Origin: DASVEG01 sp035540495
GTDB lineage: Bacteria > Actinomycetota > Acidimicrobiia > Acidimicrobiales > CADCTF01
Assembly: GCA_035540495.1 (NCBI GenBank)
Contig: DATLGL010000064.1
Coordinates: forward strand, 62,001 to 126,000
Direction of reading: 5' to 3'
DNA length: 64,000 nt
In this document: piece after piece, positions 40,928-50,300 of the stretch
How positions within the stretch are numbered: the stretch's first letter is position 1
Layout: each line of letters begins with the position of its first letter
Translations under genes and position numbers: made by a program
The notes under the pieces: generated by a model
Database searches by the model: none
What the model was told of the DNA's origin: nothing
The model's input: the letters and a program-made list of their open reading frames with translations, nothing else

Positions 40928-42529
40928 GTGACCACGCTCGCCCCGTTCGTCACCCGCTACGCCCCGAACGGGATGGTGTGCAGCGTCGACCACCTCGCTT
41001 CCAACGCCGGCGTGAGCGTGATGCGCATTGGTGGCTCCGCCGTCGACGGAGCGATCGCCACGAGCGCGGTGCTCGCCGTCACGACGCAGCACATGTGCGG
41101 CATGGGTGGCGATCTGTTCGCCCTGGTGCACACCGGCGGCACGGATGCTCCGGCGGTGCTGAACTCGTCGGGCAGAGCCGGTTCCGGAGCCGACGCCGAC
41201 CGTGTCCGCAGCGAGGGCCTCGACCGCATCCCCCGTACGGGACACATCGCGGCGGTTCCGGTGCCCGGCTGCGTCGACGGATGGCTCGCCCTGCACGAGC
41301 GGTTCGGACGGCTCCCGTTGCGAGACGTCCTCGCACCGGCGCACGCACTGGCGGTCGACGGCTTCACCGTGTCCCCCACCCTCGCGGGGTCTGCACGTCG
41401 CCTCTTCGACCTCACCGTTCCGGGCGCGGGCGACTACATCGACGGCCGCACCGCGCTGCGGGCCGGTGATCGGGTCGTTCGCCCCGGTGTGGCGCGGGCC
41501 CTGGCCGCGATCGTGCAGCACGGCCGCGACGGCTTCTACGGCGGCGAGTTCGGCGAAGGGCTGATCGAAGCCGGCGGCGGGGAGTTCGTGCCCGCGGATC
41601 TGGAGACCCCGCTCGCGGACTGGGTCGACGGGCTCGCTGTCGAGGTCTGGCACCGGCGCATCTGGACCGTCCCGCCGAACTCGCAGGGCTACCTCACCCT
41701 CGCCGGGTCGTGGATCGCGGAGCGCCTGCCGCTGCCCGACGCCGCAGACGATCCGGCGTGGCCGCACCTCCTCGTCGAAGCAGCCCGGCAGGCGGGATTC
41801 GACCGCCAGGACGTGCTGCACGAACACGCGGATGGTCGGGCGCTCATCGCGCCCGACCGATTGACGCCGCGGCTCGACGCCATCGACCCTGAGCGGGCCG
41901 CGACCCTCGGCGGCTCCTTCGACGGAGGCGGCACCATCTACCTGTGCGCGGCCGACGCACGCGACGGCATGGCGGTGTCGTTGATCCAGTCGAACTACTC
42001 GGGGTTCGGGTCGATGATCATCGAGCCGCGGACGCGGATCTTCCTGCAGAACCGGGGTGCGGGATTCAACCTCGTCCCCGGACATCCCGCGGAGTACGGC
42101 CCCGGCCGGCGCCCGCCGCACACGCTCGCGCCGGCCCTCGTGACGAAGCTCGACGGCACCTTCGACGCCGTCCTCGGCACGATGGGCGGTGACAGCCAGC
42201 CGCAGGTCGTCCTCCAGCTCCTCGCTCGCATCTACGGCCCCGGTGTGGCCGAGGAGCCCGGTGACGCCATCGCCGCGCCTCGCTTCGTCCTGACCGGCTC
42301 GCAGCCCGGCTACGACGTGTGGGACGACGGCGGCCGCGTCACCGTCTCGCTCGACGCGCACGCGCCGCGAGCGTGGGCGGACGGACTCGCCGCTCGAGGT
42401 CATCGCGTCGACCGCCTCCGCCCGTGGTCGTCCGACGCCGGACACGCGCACCTGATCACCGGCGTCGAAGGCGGCGTCGCGGGCGCAGCAGATCCCCGCA
42501 GCCACGGCGGCGCGGCAGCCGGGTTCTGA
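40928..42529 (+). CDS. Gamma-glutamyltransferase family (Ntn-hydrolase) protein
   Basis: 533 residues. GGT-like enzymes are made as one chain and self-cleave at a Thr to form two subunits; they hydrolyse or transfer gamma-glutamyl or other acyl-amide groups. Visible are the N-terminal NGMVCSVDHLASNAG and GGSAVDGAIATSAVLAV, the cleavage/nucleophile region DGGGTIYLCAAD, SNYSGFGSMI and the RPPHTLAPALV block. No signal peptide is visible, unlike periplasmic GGT, so a cytoplasmic acylase-type activity is also possible. Confidence 0.88.
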   Translation: MTTLAPFVTRYAPNGMVCSVDHLASNAGVSVMRIGGSAVDGAIATSAVLAVTTQHMCGMGGDLFALVHTGGTDAPAVLNSSGRAGSGADADRVRSEGLDRIPRTGHIAAVPVPGCVDGWLALHERFGRLPLRDVLAPAHALAVDGFTVSPTLAGSARRLFDLTVPGAGDYIDGRTALRAGDRVVRPGVARALAAIVQHGRDGFYGGEFGEGLIEAGGGEFVPADLETPLADWVDGLAVEVWHRRIWTVPPNSQGYLTLAGSWIAERLPLPDAADDPAWPHLLVEAARQAGFDRQDVLHEHADGRALIAPDRLTPRLDAIDPERAATLGGSFDGGGTIYLCAADARDGMAVSLIQSNYSGFGSMIIEPRTRIFLQNRGAGFNLVPGHPAEYGPGRRPPHTLAPALVTKLDGTFDAVLGTMGGDSQPQVVLQLLARIYGPGVAEEPGDAIAAPRFVLTGSQPGYDVWDDGGRVTVSLDAHAPRAWADGLAARGHRVDRLRPWSSDAGHAHLITGVEGGVAGAADPRSHGGAAAGF

Positions 42530-42582
42530 GGTTCGACCGCCGGCTCCCGCGCCGGCTCGCCGATCTGCACTGGGCCACGTCG

Positions 42583-43206
42583 GTGGGCGACGAGGTCACA
42601 ATCGACGTCGATCCCGACGCACGACCCAGCGACGCGCCAACCCTCGACGACCTCCTGATCGGGGCGGGCTTCCAACCGCTGCACACCGTCGGGCCGCCTC
42701 GGGCGCGCCGTGTGCTCTCGCTCCCCGACACCCTCGGCCAAGGGATGCGCGTGCTCACGTGCGGACTGAATCCAGCGATCTACGCGGCCGAACGCGGCGT
42801 CGGCTTCGCCCGCGGCAGCAACCGCTTCTGGAAGGCGGTCCTCGCAGCCGGCCTCGCCAGCGTCGAGCGCGACCCGCGGCACGCGTTCGACGTGCACGGC
42901 CTCGGTATGACCGACCTCTGCAAACGGGCCACGGTGGCGTCGTCGGAGGTCAACGCAGACGAATACAGCGAGGGCGCGCGCCGCGTCGAAGCGCTCGTGC
43001 GCTGGCTGCGCCCACGCGTGGTCGCCTTCGTCGGGCTCGAGGGGTGGCGCGCGGCGGTCGACCGCGGCGCCGCCCCTGGCCTCCAGGACCGCACGTTCGG
43101 CGGACGTCCCGCCTACGTGCTGCCTTCGACGAGCGGGCTGAACGCGCACGTCCGCCTCGACGACCTCGTCGCCCACTTCCGTGAAGTGGCTCGGCTCGCC
43201 CAGTAG
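42583..43206 (+). CDS. Mug-like mismatch-specific uracil/thymine DNA glycosylase
   Basis: About 207 residues from GTG 42583. Motif 1 is the variant CGLNPAIYAAERGVGFA (Mug GxNPG-like), followed by NRFWKAVLAAGL. Motif 2 is LPSTSGLNAHVR. It removes U or T from G mismatches in the family. The start is uncertain: the frame remains protein-like upstream (RRLADLHWATSV) to a CTG at 42526 that overlaps the previous stop, but no ATG, GTG or TTG lies between the two. It is followed 15 bases later by the LLM oxidoreductase gene. Confidence 0.83.
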   Translation: MGDEVTIDVDPDARPSDAPTLDDLLIGAGFQPLHTVGPPRARRVLSLPDTLGQGMRVLTCGLNPAIYAAERGVGFARGSNRFWKAVLAAGLASVERDPRHAFDVHGLGMTDLCKRATVASSEVNADEYSEGARRVEALVRWLRPRVVAFVGLEGWRAAVDRGAAPGLQDRTFGGRPAYVLPSTSGLNAHVRLDDLVAHFREVARLAQ

Positions 43207-43207
43207 C

Positions 43208-43213
43208 TACGGT
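43208..43213 (+). promoter_or_regulatory. Putative leaderless -10 element for the LLM oxidoreductase gene
   Basis: TACGGT, 8 bases before ATG 43222. Confidence 0.42.
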
Positions 43214-43221
43214 CGCCGGCC

Positions 43222-44163
43222 ATGAAGTTGCGCGTCTTCACCGAGCCCCAGCAGGGCGCCTCCTACGACCAGCTCCTTGCTGTCGCCCGCACCGCGGAGG
43301 AGCTCGGCTTCGACGCCTTCTTCCGCAGCGACCACTACCACCACATGGGCCCTGGCGACGGCGTGCCGGGCCCCACCGACGCGTGGACGACACTCGCCGC
43401 GCTGGCGAGGGAGACGGCGACGATCCGGCTCGGGACGCTCGTCAGCTCCGCCACGTTCCGGCATCCCGGGATCCTGGCGATACAGGTCGCGCAGGTCGAC
43501 GCGATGAGCGGCGGCCGTGTCGAGCTCGGGCTCGGTGCCGGTTGGTTCGAGCAGGAGCACCTCGCCTACGGCATCCCGTTCCCGTCGTCGCTGCGGGAGC
43601 GTTTCGATCGCCTCGAAGATCAGCTCGCGATCGTGCGCGGCCTGTGGACCACGCCCGTCGGCGAGAGGTTCTCGTACGACGGTCGCTACCACAGCGTCGT
43701 CGAGTCGCCTGCTCTCCCGAAGCCCGAGCAGCGGCCTCACCCGCCGATCATCATCGGTGGCGGTGGGCCGAAGCGGACGCCACGACTCGCGGCACGCTAC
43801 GCGAGCGAGTTCAACGCGCCGCCGTTCCCGCACACGGCCGACGTCGCCGGCGCGATGTTCAGCCGGGTGCGGGCCGCGTGCGAGAGCGAGGGCCGCGACC
43901 CGTCGACGATGACGTTCAGCGCAGCCGTCGTCGTCTGCGTCGGCGCGACCGAGGGCGAGCTTCACCGCCGGGCCGGCGCCCTGCAGCGTCCGCTCGACCA
44001 GATCCGCTCAGGGGCTGCGGTCGGGACACCACAGGAAGTCGTCGACAAGCTCGCCGCGTACGGCCAGGCAGGCGCCGATCGCATCTATCTGCAGACGTTC
44101 GACCTCGACGACCTCGATCACCTCCGCCTCGTCGCGGCGGACGTCATGCCCCACCTCGCCTGA
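43222..44163 (+). CDS. LLM-class F420-dependent oxidoreductase (TIGR03560-like)
   Basis: A 313-residue (beta/alpha)8 protein of the luciferase-like monooxygenase superfamily, predicted to use F420H2. It begins LRVFTEPQQGASYDQLL, then has ELGFDAFFRSDHYHHM, TIRLGTLVSSATFRHPG and ELGLGAGWFEQEH. The FbiC gene at 3417-5684 shows the organism makes F420. The reaction and substrate are unknown. Confidence 0.88.
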   Translation: MKLRVFTEPQQGASYDQLLAVARTAEELGFDAFFRSDHYHHMGPGDGVPGPTDAWTTLAALARETATIRLGTLVSSATFRHPGILAIQVAQVDAMSGGRVELGLGAGWFEQEHLAYGIPFPSSLRERFDRLEDQLAIVRGLWTTPVGERFSYDGRYHSVVESPALPKPEQRPHPPIIIGGGGPKRTPRLAARYASEFNAPPFPHTADVAGAMFSRVRAACESEGRDPSTMTFSAAVVVCVGATEGELHRRAGALQRPLDQIRSGAAVGTPQEVVDKLAAYGQAGADRIYLQTFDLDDLDHLRLVAADVMPHLA

Positions 44164-44179
44164 CGCGGCGACGCGCCGG

Positions 44180-45058
44180 TCAGGCGCCCTTCTTGAACGC
44201 GACCTGGAAGTCGAGCCCCGCACCCTCACCCGGCACGAGCGCGAACCCGCGCGGATCGGTCGGCGACGGGAACGACGCGAGGTCGAAGGTCCAGGTGCCG
44301 GTCTCCGCGTTGCGCTTCCCGAGCACGCACGAGCCCGCATCGAACGGCGGCGCGCCATCGAGCGGGATGGCTTCGCCGTCCTTCCAGTTCGCGGTGGTCA
44401 CCTGACACGCCTGCACGACGACGGGGCCGTTCGTGCTCCGGGCACCTGCCGGGTCTTCTGCCAGCGTCAGCACCTTCTGGTCACCGGCGAGGCGGATGTA
44501 GCTGCGCTTGTCGTCGGTGAGGCGCACGCCGACCGGAAGCGTGCCCGACGGAACGCCCTGCGCGGCCAGCGGGGTGCCGGACTGGCGCGACGCCCACGTG
44601 CTGCCGACGATGCGAAGTGGTGCACCGGTCGTCGTGGTGTCGCTGTCGACGCTGTTGCCGTCGAAGACGAACGCCGGGGTGTCGTTCGACGACGGGAAGG
44701 ACGTGTCGGCTGAGCCGGAGCTCGAGCCACCCGTGCTCCCGCCGAACGACTCGAACGATCCGCTCGGGCCGAACGACGGCGACGAGCCAGAGAACGCAGG
44801 CGTGCCCGCGAACGCTCCACTGTCTGCCACCCCCGGAGCCGCCGGCGGCACGGACGTCGCGGAGCCGGCGCCACCGGGCGCGGAAGCGCGCGTGCTGTCG
44901 AGGAGCGACGCGCTGTCGGAGAGTGCGCCCTCCACCGACTCGGGCTTCGGGAGGATCGCGAACGCGGCGAGGAGGATCACCAAGCCGATGGCGACCGGCC
45001 GGTACCGCCGAAGCGCACGACTGACGTCGCCCAACGTGATCACCGAAAGCGCCCCCAT
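44180..45058 (-). CDS. Membrane-anchored accessory protein of the fused ABC system (unknown)
   Basis: 292 residues: a cytoplasmic N-terminal head ITLGDVSRALRRYRP, one hydrophobic segment (VAIGLVILLAAFAIL), a long Ser/Gly/Phe-rich linker to about residue 140, and a C-terminal beta-rich domain with two Cys (VVVQACQVT, AGSCVLGKR). The head and anchor match those of the binding protein at 50407-52308 (TLADIAKGFARYRP). ATG 45058 is chosen because TATCCT lies 8 bases upstream. It is divergent from the transporter operon. It may be an extracytoplasmic partner, which is inference. Confidence 0.72.
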   Translation of the reverse strand: MGALSVITLGDVSRALRRYRPVAIGLVILLAAFAILPKPESVEGALSDSASLLDSTRASAPGGAGSATSVPPAAPGVADSGAFAGTPAFSGSSPSFGPSGSFESFGGSTGGSSSGSADTSFPSSNDTPAFVFDGNSVDSDTTTTGAPLRIVGSTWASRQSGTPLAAQGVPSGTLPVGVRLTDDKRSYIRLAGDQKVLTLAEDPAGARSTNGPVVVQACQVTTANWKDGEAIPLDGAPPFDAGSCVLGKRNAETGTWTFDLASFPSPTDPRGFALVPGEGAGLDFQVAFKKGA

Positions 45059-45066
45059 GAAGAAGG

Positions 45067-45072
45067 AGGATA
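45067..45072 (-). promoter_or_regulatory. Putative leaderless -10 element for the accessory protein gene
   Basis: TATCCT on the minus strand, 8 bases before ATG 45058. Confidence 0.42.
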
Positions 45073-45092
45073 TTCGACGCGACTCGAACAAT

Positions 45093-45106
45093 TGACACTG
45101 GAGTCA
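45093..45106. promoter_or_regulatory. Imperfect inverted repeat in the transporter divergent promoter region
   Basis: TGACAC-TG-GAGTCA: arms TGACnC/GnGTCA between the accessory gene and the LivHM fusion, just before TAACGT (45108-45113). TTGACA (45092-45097) overlaps it, but its spacing to TAACGT is only 10 bases, so the exact promoter is unclear. It is a candidate operator. Confidence 0.3.
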
Positions 45107-45158
45107 CTAACGTCGAAGCACCGAGCCGAGGGGGGCACGGGTTGGGGGTCAACACCGC

Positions 45159-47381
45159 GTGAGCAGCGACACCGTTGCGCGTCCGGCCGACGCCGAGCGC
45201 CGCGCCGCATCGCCGATCGACGACGACCGCGTCCGCAAGGCCGCCACCGCGCTCGCCGGCGCGCTCGTCTTCTACTGGGTCATGCAGCGCCTGTGGCCCG
45301 CGCCCATCGGCGTCTACCTGCAGGGCATGGTGATCGGCGGGCTCACCGCGCTGATCGCGTTCGGTCTCGCCCTGGTCTACCGGGCGAACCGCATCATCAA
45401 CTTCGCCCAGGGCGATCTCGGTGGCGTTCCCGCCGCGCTCAGCGTCCTCCTGATCCTCGGGCCCGGCGTGAACTACTTCCTCGCCGTCCCGATCGGGCTG
45501 ATCGCTGCGTTCGCGCTCGGCGGGATCGTCGAGTTCGTCTTCATCCGCCGGTTCTTCAAGGCGCCGCGGCTGATCCTCACCGTCGCGACCATCGCGGTCT
45601 CGCAGATCCTCGCCGGCGTCGCTACGGCGCTCCCCCGCGTGTTCGGGCTCTCCCGTCCCCCGACCGACTTCCCGTCGCCGTTCACGTGGAGCTTCAGCGT
45701 CGGCACCGTCGTGTTCCGCGGCAACGAGGTCTTGGCGATGATCGCCGTGCCGCTCGTGATCGCGGCGCTCACGTTCCTCCTCCGCTACACCAACATCGGC
45801 ATCGCGATCCGGGCCAGCGCAGAGGGCGCCGACCGCGCCGCGCTGCTCGGCGTGCCGGTCAAGCGCATCCAGACGATCGTGTGGGTCGTCGCGACCGTGC
45901 TCGGCTTCATCGCGATCTTCCTCCGGGCGGGCATCGTGGGCCTGCCGATCGGCAGCGTCCTCGGGCCGACGATCCTCATCCGGGCGCTGACCGCAGCGGT
46001 CCTCGGTCGGATGGAGAAGTTCCCCACGATCTTCGTCGCTTCTCTCGCCCTCGGCATCGTCGAGGCCAACATCATCTTCGCCACGGGCGAGCCCACCCTC
46101 GGTGACGCCGTGCTGTTCGTCATCGTGCTCGGCGCGCTGCTCCTGCAGCGGCGCGGCGCGGCCGCCCGGGTGGACGACGACCAGGCGAGCACCTGGCAGG
46201 CAGCGAGGGAGGTCCGCCCGATCCCCCGCGAACTCGCTCACCTCCCGGAGGTGAAGTGGGGCGTGCGTGGGCTGATCGCCCTGTTCGTGGGCTTCCTCGT
46301 CGTCTTCCCGCAGATCGCGAGCGACGCCCGCACCGACCTCGGCGGCGTCGTGCTCATCTTCGTGATGATCGGGCTGTCGCTCGTTGTGCTCACCGGCTGG
46401 AGCGGCCAGGTCAGCCTCGGTCAGGTCGCCTTCCTCGGCATCGGTGCCGCGGTCGGCGGGTACCTGTCGAACACGCGCGGGTGGGACCTCTCGCTCGCGT
46501 TGCTCGGCGCCGGCGCGGCCGGCGCCATCGCGGCGATGGTGATCGGGCTCCCGGCGCTGCGGATCCGGGGGTTGTTCCTCGCGGTGGTGACGCTGGCGTT
46601 CGCGCTGGCGACGTCGTCGTACGCGCTCAACGCCGAGTACATCTCGTGGCTGCCGGTCAACCGCCTCGAGCGGACGCCGCTGTTCGGGCGCATCAGCGTC
46701 GCCAGCGAAGACCGCATGTACTACCTCTGCCTCGTCTCGCTCTTCCTCATGGTCGCTGTCGTGCGGGGGATCAGGAAGAGCAGGACCGGGCGGGTGCTCA
46801 TCGCGGTGCGCGAGAACTCGCGTGGCGCTCAGGCCTACGGGGTGAACGCCACCGTCGCGAAGCTCACCGCCTTCGCCATGTCGGGCTTCATCGCCGCCTT
46901 CGCCGGCGGCGTGTTCGTCCACCACCAGCAGGCGCTCGGCATCTCCGCCTACACGGTTCAGCAGAGCCGAGAGGCGTTCACCATGATCGTCATCGGCGGT
47001 CTCGGGTCGATCCCCGGAGCGTTCCTCGGCGCCTTCGTGATCAAGGGCGTCAGCTACTTCCAGAGCATCTTCCCCGAGATCATCCGGCCGTATCTGAACT
47101 TCTTCACGACCGGCGTCGGCTTGCTGTTCGTGCTCCTCGTCGTGCCCGGCGGGTTCAGCCAGCTCTTCTACGCGCTGCGCGACCGGCTCCTGCGAGCGGT
47201 CGCCGACCGACGAGGTCTCGTGGTGCCGAGCCTGATCGCCGACATGCGCGTCGCGGCCACCACGCCCGAGGAGGTCGCCGACGCAGGCCTCGTCACCGAC
47301 GACTTCGACGTCGAAGCATCGCTCGCCCACGCCGCGGACGCGGTCGACGCAGACACCACGAAGGAGATGTCGAACGCATGA
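45159..47381 (+). CDS. Fused branched-chain amino acid-type ABC permease (LivH-LivM)
   Basis: 740 residues with two permease domains joined in one chain. The LivH half (about 50-330) has GLTALIAFGLALVYRANR and INFAQGDLG. The LivM half (about 370-690) has GLSLVVLTGWSGQVSLGQ, LRIRGLFLAVVTLAFA, the EAA-like loop RENSRGAQAYGVNA and GGLGSIPGAFLGA. It forms the whole membrane channel for an HAAT-family importer. A soluble acidic tail of about 50 residues ends it. GTG 45159 has a G-rich ribosome site upstream. Its stop overlaps the next start (ATGA). Confidence 0.92.
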   Translation: MSSDTVARPADAERRAASPIDDDRVRKAATALAGALVFYWVMQRLWPAPIGVYLQGMVIGGLTALIAFGLALVYRANRIINFAQGDLGGVPAALSVLLILGPGVNYFLAVPIGLIAAFALGGIVEFVFIRRFFKAPRLILTVATIAVSQILAGVATALPRVFGLSRPPTDFPSPFTWSFSVGTVVFRGNEVLAMIAVPLVIAALTFLLRYTNIGIAIRASAEGADRAALLGVPVKRIQTIVWVVATVLGFIAIFLRAGIVGLPIGSVLGPTILIRALTAAVLGRMEKFPTIFVASLALGIVEANIIFATGEPTLGDAVLFVIVLGALLLQRRGAAARVDDDQASTWQAAREVRPIPRELAHLPEVKWGVRGLIALFVGFLVVFPQIASDARTDLGGVVLIFVMIGLSLVVLTGWSGQVSLGQVAFLGIGAAVGGYLSNTRGWDLSLALLGAGAAGAIAAMVIGLPALRIRGLFLAVVTLAFALATSSYALNAEYISWLPVNRLERTPLFGRISVASEDRMYYLCLVSLFLMVAVVRGIRKSRTGRVLIAVRENSRGAQAYGVNATVAKLTAFAMSGFIAAFAGGVFVHHQQALGISAYTVQQSREAFTMIVIGGLGSIPGAFLGAFVIKGVSYFQSIFPEIIRPYLNFFTTGVGLLFVLLVVPGGFSQLFYALRDRLLRAVADRRGLVVPSLIADMRVAATTPEEVADAGLVTDDFDVEASLAHAADAVDADTTKEMSNA

Positions 47382-50300
47382 CCGGGCTGAAGAAGCGCCT
47401 GCTCGGCGTCACCGGTGGAGCGAACCCGACGCCGCTCCTCGTCCTCTTCTCGCTGAACGCCGTCGACGAGCTCGACCGCGCCGCGTTCGCGGTGCTCACG
47501 CCGGAGATCCGAGACGCCTTCGGTCTCAACAACCAGGGCATCCTCTCGGTGATCGCGATCGTCGGCGCCCTGTCGTACGGGCTCCAGCCGTTCATCGGCT
47601 TCCTCGCCGACCGCAAGTCGCGGGTGCGCATCGCGATCCTCGGCGCTGCGATCTGGGCGAGCTTCACGGTCCTGACCGGGTTGGCTCCCTTCATCTGGGT
47701 GCTCATCATCGCCAGGTGCGGTACGGCGATCGGGCGGTTCGTCAACGACCCGACGCACAACTCGCTGCTCGCCGACTACTACGAGCCCGAGCACCGCATC
47801 AAGGTCTACGGCGTCCACCGGGCCGCGAACTCGGTCGGCCAGATCCTTGGCCCGCTCGCGGGCGGTTTCCTCGCTGCGGCCTTCACGTGGCGGGCGCCGT
47901 TCCTGGCGTTCCCGATCTTCACGGTTCTCGCGATCGTCTTCGCCGTCAGCAAGCTGCGCGAGCCGGTGCGCGGCCGCTTCGACCGCATGGCGATGGGTGC
48001 CAGCGAGGAGATCGCCGACACCGAAGAGACCGCCGCTTCGTTCGCGGAGAGCTGGCGCATCTGCAACCAGGTGATGACCTTGCGGCGCATCTGGCTGTCA
48101 CTCCCCTTCCTGGCCGCGTCGCTGATCGGGCTCGGCTCGCTCACGTCCCTGTTCTACGAAGACGTCTTCGGGTTGAGCGAAGCCGAACGTGGTGTGATCG
48201 CCGCGATAGCCGAGCCGTTCCAGCTGCTCGGGATCCTCATCGGCATCCCGCTCGCGACGAAGCTCTTCAACCGGGGCCCGGGCCTCGTCCTCAAGTTCCT
48301 TGGCGTCGTCGGCACGCTCAGCGGCGTGTTCCTCGCCCTGTTCGCCCTGGCCCCGAGCGTGCCGATCGCCGTCGGCCTGAACATCCTCGCCTCGTCGGTG
48401 CTCGGCATCCTCGGCCCCGGCATCAACGCCGTGCTCTCGCAGGCGATCCCGCCCCGGGCGCGCAGCCTCGGCTTCTCGATCGGGTCGCTCTACGTGATCC
48501 CGGGCTTCCTGATCCTGATCGTGATCGGCGGCTTCGCAGATTCGATCGGCATCCGTGGTGCCCTGATCATGATGTTGCCCGTCTTCCTCATCGGAGCGTT
48601 CATCATCGCCAGCGCGGGCTCGTTCGTCGAGGCCGACATCAACAAGGTCCGCACGTCCGCCGTCGCCCAGTCGGAAGTGCTGGCGGCCCGTCGCGACGGC
48701 CGGGCGAAGCTCCTCCTCGTGAAGGACCTCGACGTCGGCTACGACTCGGTGCAGGTGCTCTTCGGCGTGAACTTCGAGGTCGAGGAGGGCCAGATCATCG
48801 CCCTGCTCGGCACGAACGGCGCCGGCAAGTCGACCCTGCTCAAGGCGATCTCCGGTCTGCTCCCCGCATCTGCGGGCGCGGTGATCTTCGACGGCGTCGA
48901 CATGACCTACGCCCCGCCCCAGGAGGTCGCCGGCCGCGGCGTCGTGCAGGTGCCCGGCGGCAAGGGCGTGTTCCCGACGCTGTCCGTCGAGGAGAACCTC
49001 AAGATCGCAGGGTGGATGTATCGCGGCGACCAGGAGTACGTGCAGCGCGCCACCGAGCAGGTGCTCGAGTACTTCCCGGTGCTGCGGGAGCGTTGGAACC
49101 AGCCGGCCGGGAACCTCTCGGGCGGCGAGCAGCAGATGCTCACCCTCGGCCAGGCGTTCATCACCAAGCCCCGCCTGCTGATGATCGACGAGCTCTCCCT
49201 CGGCCTCGCCCCGATCATCGTCGAGCAGCTCCTCAAGATCGTGAAGGCGATCCAGGAGAACGGCACCACGATCATCCTCGTCGAGCAGTCGGTGAACGTC
49301 GCCCTGACCGTGGCCGACACGGCGTTCTTCCTCGAGAAGGGTGAGATCCGGTTCCAGGGCCCGACGGCGGAGCTGCTCGACCGTCCAGACGTCCTGCGCT
49401 CGGTCTTCCTCGAAGGCGCCGGATCGGTGGAGGGTGGCGAGGCGTCGAAGAAGCTGGCGCCAGCTCGCGCCCGCGGTGCGGTGACGGTCGACCGCGACGA
49501 CGCACGCGTCGTTCTGGAGACGCGCAACCTGTCGAAGCGGTTCGGCGGCATCGTCGCCACGAACGACGTCTCGTTCAAGCTCTACGAGAACGAGATCCTC
49601 GGCTTCATCGGCCCGAACGGCGCAGGCAAGACCACGCTCTTCGACGAGATCTCGGGGTTCCTCCCGCTCGACGGCGGACGCATCTTCCTCCTCGGAGAAG
49701 ACGTGACGGAGCTCGGCCCGGACGGTCGGGCGCGACTCGGCCTCGGCCGGTCGTTCCAGGACGCTCGCCTCTTCCCTGCCCTGACCGTGCGCGACACGAT
49801 CGCGGTCGCGCTCGAGCGCCAGATCGACGTGCGCGACCCGTTGGCCGCAGCCCTCAACCTGCCGTCGGTCGCGGACTCCGAGAACGACGTCGAAGCCAAG
49901 GTCGACGAGCTGATCGAGCTCATGGGCATCCAGGCCTTCGCCGACAAGTTCGTGTCGGAGCTCTCGACCGGCAGCCGGCGCATCGTCGACCTCGCGTGCA
50001 TCCTCGCCCACGAGCCGAAGGTCATCCTCTTCGACGAGCCGTCGTCGGGCATCGCCCAGCGAGAGACCGAGGCGCTCGGCCCGCTCCTCCTCCGCATCCG
50101 CGAGACGACCGGGGCGAGCCTGCTCGTGATCGAGCACGACATGCCGCTCATCACCTCGATCTCCGACCGGATGATCGCCCTCGATCTGGGCACCGTCGTC
50201 ACCGACGGGCCGCCGCACGAGGTCGTCAACCACCCACAGGTCGTGGCGTCGTACCTCGGCACCGACGAGGCGGTCATCGCGCGCTCCGGCGGCCGCACGA

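Noticed and set aside
45092..45113. TTGACA followed by TAACGT read as one promoter for the transporter operon
   Set aside because: The spacing is 10 bases, too short for a sigma-70 promoter pair.
44481..47330. 949-codon open frame on the minus strand opposite the LivHM fusion
   Set aside because: It is an Asp/Glu/Arg/His-rich antisense shadow, while LivHM motifs on the plus strand are unambiguous.
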